Origin: an uncultured Ruminococcus sp.
Lineage (GTDB): Bacteria; Bacillota; Clostridia; UBA1212; UBA1255
Assembly (NCBI GenBank): GCA_902782885.1
Contig: CACZOW010000261.1
Location: 1-7,748, forward strand
Length of the DNA stretch: 7,748 nt
Reading direction: 5' to 3'
A program made the position numbers and the translations under genes. Of this stretch, positions 5,028-7,748 are shown one piece after another. Under the pieces are notes generated by a model. That model did no database searches and was not told where the DNA came from. It worked only from the letters and a program-made list of their open reading frames with translations. Numbering within the stretch: position 1 is the first letter of the stretch; each line of letters begins with the position of its first letter.

Positions 5028-6791
5028 TCACTGATAGTATTTCAGCGTGTCGGACAGGTACTTTTTGAAGTATTGCGGCCGTTCCGATATGAACTCACGC
5101 ATGCCCTCAAAAGATTCTTCCCAGTGGGCGAAGGAGTAGGCGGCAAAGATCTTGCCCTGTGCTTTCCAGAAATCTATATGCCTCCGCATCTCCGTGCGGG
5201 TCAGCGCTTCGAACGCGTCAACAGCCGCCGCCATCTGTTCCGCCTCGCTTTCCGAGCAAAGCGCATCGCAGACTTTCAAAAAACGCGCGCGGAAATCGGC
5301 GGAACGCAGCAGAAAATCGAACAGTCCCTGCAGCTTCATGTCGTCGCCGTAAAGGCCGAGCGAGGCGTCAAAATCGTATCCTTTTCCTTCCCGGTAAAAC
5401 ACCAGCAATCGGTAGAACGTGTCCGTATCCGCCATGGAGTAGGTGGTCTTTGACACGCGGGAAGGTTCGTCGTGCAGCGCGAAGCAGAGGTCCATGTCGC
5501 GGATCACGAAGCGCCATCTGCCGTCGGAGTACGCGTTGTCCGCCGCGCCGCCGGTATAGCGCCACACCATGGCGTTGTTCTGGGGCCAGTCGGTATTGCA
5601 GAGGTACAGCATTGCGGCCAGGTACGCGGCGGCGTTGTCAACGTCGAGCCTTTCCGCGACATACGCGTACGCGCCGGCGTATGAAGCGCTGCGGCCAGAG
5701 TTGTCAATAGCGTACTGACACAGCTCAAGCCAGCTTTCCAGCTCCGTTTCGGCGCCGGATTCCACCTGATAATACAGCTTTTTGCCTTTGATGACGGTCG
5801 TGTTGTCTTTGTCCAGGCCGTACTGTTCCGCGATCAGCCGCTCGTCGAAGTCTTCTTTCATAATGGACATGCCGTAGTACTCGCCGTTCAGAAAAACTGA
5901 CACGGGGACGCACCGCTGCGCAAAAACGGATATGCCGAGGCGCTCTTCGAGGCCGGCGCAGTATTCGTTGGCAACGCAGTCCCGCAGCAGATTCATACGC
6001 AGGAAGTTGGTGCGCGCCTGGTGCGGAGAGTCGTTGCCGCCGTTGCGCAGCAGGAAGCGGTCGTATTCGTCAACGCCGGTGCCGAACAGATCCGCGCGGA
6101 ATTTGCCGTCGCCGCCGTATCTGACGCCGCTGTCATCGAATTTGTACGGTTTGCGTGCGATCAGCCGGAGCGACGCCGGATCGAACGACCGTGAGCCGGA
6201 GCCCGCCAGCCGTATGCCCGCGTCCTGATGAATGAGCGTTTTTCCGTCCGGTTCGTAAATTTCGACGCTGGCCGGACGCTCCCATTCGGCGCCCGTGCCG
6301 GAACGGTTGGCGAAGATCCCGGATTTTTTGTCGTAAAGATCGCCGCCGTCGACCGCCAGCGCCACGACCCGCAGGCCGCTCGTTTCGGATATGAGATATG
6401 TGTTTGTTACGATGCGCCCGAGCTGCGTTCCGCCTGCGTCAAACAGCGCCGCGCGAATGACCGTGGTGGCAATGATCTCCAGCTCCGACGTATATTTTCG
6501 CGAGTCCGCGCGGGGCTCGTCGCCGTTCTCGGTGTACGCAATGTACGCTCCCGCCGGGGCGGTTTTGGGCATTGTCAACGCAACTCTGACCGCGCCTTCG
6601 CTCCTGTCGTACAGGCCGCCGTTTTTAGAGAATACGGGGGACGGACCGGCGTTTTGTCCGGGGCTGCTATCGTCCGAGGGCAACGCTGCCGCGCCGCCAT
6701 CTCGTCTGCCTGTGCAGCCGGCCGCGATTGCCGGAAGGGAGGCGCACAATGTGATGATCAAAAGCCAAATGAGAGTTCTGGGGGTTTTCAA
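5028..6791 (-). CDS. CotH kinase family lipoprotein with an N-terminal FN3-like module
   Basis: 587 residues. An N-terminal signal peptide (hydrophobic 7-24) ends at LPAIAAGC, with lipobox-like Cys26, followed by a Gly/Ser/Pro-rich spacer to about 58: an exported, probably lipid-anchored protein. Residues 60-134 match the FN3-like chitobiase C-terminal type module (IAYTENGDEPR, then a TTVIRAALFD strand and a TNTYLI end). Residues 140-560 are a CotH domain, an atypical protein-kinase-like fold named after the Bacillus spore-coat kinase. Landmarks are IRLAGSGSRSF (193-203), FLLRNGG (246-252), VPVSVFLNGEYYGMSIMKED (295-314), NTDWPQNN (399-406) and FVIRDMDLCF (428-437). D401 with the following Asn and D432/D434 are candidates for the catalytic and metal-binding residues. 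The start is TTG at 6791: GGAG lies 8 nt upstream, the signal peptide begins right there, and no in-frame ATG competes. A promoter lies at 6841-6869. The substrate is unknown; spore coat, secreted protein or cell-surface targets are all possible. Confidence 0.9.
   Translation of the reverse strand: MKTPRTLIWLLIITLCASLPAIAAGCTGRRDGGAAALPSDDSSPGQNAGPSPVFSKNGGLYDRSEGAVRVALTMPKTAPAGAYIAYTENGDEPRADSRKYTSELEIIATTVIRAALFDAGGTQLGRIVTNTYLISETSGLRVVALAVDGGDLYDKKSGIFANRSGTGAEWERPASVEIYEPDGKTLIHQDAGIRLAGSGSRSFDPASLRLIARKPYKFDDSGVRYGGDGKFRADLFGTGVDEYDRFLLRNGGNDSPHQARTNFLRMNLLRDCVANEYCAGLEERLGISVFAQRCVPVSVFLNGEYYGMSIMKEDFDERLIAEQYGLDKDNTTVIKGKKLYYQVESGAETELESWLELCQYAIDNSGRSASYAGAYAYVAERLDVDNAAAYLAAMLYLCNTDWPQNNAMVWRYTGGAADNAYSDGRWRFVIRDMDLCFALHDEPSRVSKTTYSMADTDTFYRLLVFYREGKGYDFDASLGLYGDDMKLQGLFDFLLRSADFRARFLKVCDALCSESEAEQMAAAVDAFEALTRTEMRRHIDFWKAQGKIFAAYSFAHWEESFEGMREFISERPQYFKKYLSDTLKYYQ
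5892..5923 (-). repeat. Partial copy of the 34-bp repeat inside the CotH-like gene
   Basis: On the - strand GTCCCCGTGTCAGTTTTT (5909-5892) is identical over 18 bp to the second half of the 34-bp unit at 4709-4776. With the bases up to 5923 about 25 of 32 positions agree. It codes exactly for residues 295-300 (VPVSVF) of the CotH-like protein. The first palindrome arm is eroded, so it should not fold like the intergenic units. Confidence 0.5.
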
Positions 6792-6840
6792 CGTTTTTGC
6801 TCCGATTTATACATAGCTTTACTATCTATTCAGTGAATAC

Positions 6841-6869
6841 ATCATACCAAAAAAAACGTGCGGATGCAA
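6841..6869 (-). promoter_or_regulatory. Probable sigma-A promoter of the CotH-like gene
   Basis: On the - strand TTGCAT (6869-6864), 17 nt, then TATGAT (6846-6841). The spacer contains a run of eight T. Transcription would start near 6834, inside a small inverted repeat ATTCA-G-TGAAT (6828-6838), leaving a leader of about 43 nt before the TTG start. Confidence 0.6.
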
Positions 6870-6971
6870 GGCGGCGAAGGGCGAAATCCTCACGGGATCC
6901 GGAAAAGCGCTTCAGTATTTAATGCGTCGTTTTGAATAAAAAACGCAACCGAGCCGCGTAAAAGAAATGCA

Positions 6972-7001
6972 TTGACAAAAAAACTGACCATTGGTTATAA
7001 T
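6972..7001 (+). promoter_or_regulatory. Sigma-A promoter of the small lipoprotein gene
   Basis: TTGACA (6972-6977) and TATAAT (6996-7001) are perfect consensus boxes with an 18-nt spacer. Transcription should start near 7008, giving a leader of about 22 nt with the ribosome binding site. Confidence 0.88.
6985..6997. promoter_or_regulatory. Operator-like palindrome in the promoter spacer
   Basis: TGACCA-T-TGGTTA is a 13-bp palindrome with one mismatched pair, placed in the spacer and touching the -10 box of the promoter at 6972-7001. A repressor bound there would block the promoter. No regulator gene lies in the window, so the regulator is unknown. Confidence 0.35.
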
Positions 7002-7029
7002 TATAGAGACAAAAACTCAGGAGGTTCTT

Positions 7030-7407
7030 ATGAAAAAGACAATCAGAATTCTTTCTTTCATTCTTGCTCTGGTTATTATGCTGGGCATGTTCATTTCCTT
7101 CATGGGCTGCACATCTTCGAAAATGATTGGAACTTGGCGTTTTGAGAACGAAGAGATAGACATGATACTCACATTTCAACACGGAGGCAAAGGATACATA
7201 GTTGACGCTCGGGACGAACAAGTAAAGATAAAAATCACTTGGAAATGCAGCGATGACAGAGTGTCGATATACTCCACTGAAAAAGAAAATGCCATAATAG
7301 AATTCAAAATTGAATCAATAACAAGCCGGAAAATGATTGCAATCCCCATAGAAGGCGGAGAGTATAATTATGATAATTCGCAAGTGCTGATTAAAACAAA
7401 GCGTTAG
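7030..7407 (+). CDS. Small AT-rich lipoprotein, lipocalin-like fold suspected
   Basis: 125 residues. A basic MKKTIR start and a hydrophobic stretch (7-25) lead to SFMGC, with Cys27 as the probable lipid-modified residue, so the mature protein should be about 99 residues on the outer face of the membrane. The mature part opens with MIGTWRFENEEIDMILTFQHGGKG and continues as alternating strands. The L/IGTW...F...G pattern is common in small lipocalin-like exported proteins of Firmicutes, but I cannot name the family. The ATG at 7030 has AGGAGG (7019-7024) at 5 nt spacing and is where the signal peptide begins; an in-frame TTG at 6991 lies within the promoter and is excluded. The gene has its own consensus promoter. 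GC content is about 38% by hand count, far below its neighbours, and codons such as ATA and AGA are frequent, suggesting acquisition from elsewhere. Confidence 0.88.
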   Translation: MKKTIRILSFILALVIMLGMFISFMGCTSSKMIGTWRFENEEIDMILTFQHGGKGYIVDARDEQVKIKITWKCSDDRVSIYSTEKENAIIEFKIESITSRKMIAIPIEGGEYNYDNSQVLIKTKR

Positions 7408-7455
7408 AATTCAACAAAGCGTAAAAGCACGAATATCTATAGAATTATTTTAGTA

Positions 7456-7510
7456 ACACAAGACCGGGCTGTGTGCAGGATCTATAAACTGACACAGAAA
7501 AAACCGGTCT
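7456..7510 (+). other. Structured intergenic region with two competing stem-loops
   Basis: AGACCGG (7461-7467) pairs with CCGGTCT (7504-7510), and inside it CTGTGT (7469-7474) pairs with ACACAG (7492-7497). Alternatively TGTGT (7470-7474) can pair with ACACA (7456-7460). The two folds exclude each other. The element lies about 50 nt after the small lipoprotein stop and may end or process its transcript, though the following U-run is short (GTTTT at 7517-7521). Confidence 0.4.
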
Positions 7511-7559
7511 CGTACTGTTTTCAGAGGCAGCGGTGCGTTTTAAAAAGGCGCGGCGCAAG

Positions 7560-7588
7560 TTGCCATTTTCACCTACGGGTGGTATAAT
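7560..7588 (+). promoter_or_regulatory. Extended -10 sigma-A promoter of the last gene
   Basis: TTGCCA (7560-7565), 17 nt, then TATAAT (7583-7588), preceded by TGG, which forms an extended -10 (TGn). Transcription should begin near 7595, giving a leader of about 60 nt. Confidence 0.83.
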
Positions 7589-7604
7589 CGAGGAGCCGAA
7601 GGGG

Positions 7605-7620
7605 GCGGCGTTGACGCCGC
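7605..7620 (+). other. Leader stem-loop of the last gene
   Basis: GCGGCG (7605-7610), loop TTGA, CGCCGC (7615-7620): a perfect 6-bp GC stem about 10 nt into the predicted mRNA and 24 nt upstream of the GAGG ribosome binding site. It is too far upstream to hide that site and has no U-run, so a stabilising 5' hairpin is the simplest reading. Confidence 0.4.
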
Positions 7621-7655
7621 GGTACCCAATAATTGCTGAAAAAGAGGAAACGGTA

Positions 7656-7748
7656 ATGAGTAGGATCAAAAAAGTGATTGCCCTCGCGGTGGCGGCGCTG
7701 ATGCTGGCAACGGCGCTGCTGGCCGGCTACGGCTGCGGTATAAAACCG
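7656..7748 (+). CDS. N-terminus of an exported protein, cut by the window end
   Basis: Only 31 residues are present, beginning MSRIKKVIALAVAALMLATA. The stretch is a signal peptide: basic residues 3-6, a hydrophobic core at 7-23, then LLAGYGCGIKP. Cys27 could be a lipid attachment site, but GYGC is a poor lipobox, so cleavage by ordinary signal peptidase is also possible. The ATG at 7656 has GAGG (7644-7647) at 8 nt spacing and follows a strong extended -10 promoter. The composition is GC-rich again, unlike the gene before it. The function cannot be told from this fragment. Confidence 0.8.
   Translation, partial: MSRIKKVIALAVAALMLATALLAGYGCGIKP

Noticed and set aside
4932..6948. Similar AT-rich segments on both sides of the CotH-like gene (TTTTCGAATAAAAATCGCAA at 4932-4951; a near match at 6930-6948)
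   Set aside because: Mostly A and T runs with one gap and one mismatch; could arise by chance, and no other mobile-element sign such as inverted ends or a transposase is seen.
6991..7029. Upstream TTG start for the small lipoprotein
   Set aside because: It lies within the promoter between the -35 and -10 boxes and upstream of the predicted transcription start. The ATG at 7030 has AGGAGG and starts the signal peptide.
7395..7422. 10-bp direct repeat AACAAAGCGT (7395-7404 and 7413-7422) around the lipoprotein stop codon
   Set aside because: Short, with no matching copy at the other end of the AT-rich gene and no integrase, so not convincing as an attachment site or target duplication.
7445..7669. 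- strand open frame of 74 codons
   Set aside because: It runs antisense through a strong + strand promoter and structured region, has no domain and no clear ribosome binding site.

Overview
The window looks like a chromosomal segment of a high-GC member of the Firmicutes (class Clostridia is my best guess). The basis is a CIRCE/HrcA operator on a small heat-shock gene, consensus sigma-A promoters with 17-18 nt spacers, strong AGGAGG-type ribosome binding sites, lipoprotein signal peptides of Gram-positive style, a CotH-family gene and GT8 glycosyltransferases. Most genes are GC-rich (roughly 55-60% by eye). One small gene near the right end is about 38% GC by hand count. No rRNA, tRNA, transposase gene or CRISPR array is visible.

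Layout. 1-423 (+) is the 3' end of an unrecognised gene, closed by a bidirectional hairpin terminator. 533-961 (-) is an Hsp20 chaperone gene with an exceptionally clear promoter (TTGACA-N17-TATAAT) overlapped by a CIRCE operator. 1126-1229 is a GC-rich repeat/hairpin zone downstream of the next operon. 1243-4717 (-) is a compact three-gene operon. In transcription order it encodes a PlsC-like acyltransferase, a GT8 glycosyltransferase, and a large protein fusing a GT8 domain to a second PlsC-like acyltransferase. The genes are 2 nt apart or overlap by ATGA, and each downstream ribosome binding site lies inside the previous gene. At its 5' end are two perfect tandem 34-bp hairpin units. 5028-6791 (-) is a CotH-kinase-family lipoprotein with its own promoter and a TTG start. 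7030-7407 (+) is a small AT-rich lipoprotein with a consensus promoter. 7656-7748 (+) is the start of another exported protein, cut by the window end.

How they may work together. The operon is the most interesting part: two sugar-transfer domains and two acyl-transfer domains made in coupled fashion suggest synthesis of an acylated glycolipid or acylated surface glycan, but the substrate cannot be read from the sequence. The CotH-like gene is next to it but separately promoted, so a functional link is only a possibility. The 34-bp hairpin repeat has an 18-bp exact match inside the CotH-like coding region, which hints at a dispersed repeat family in this genome.
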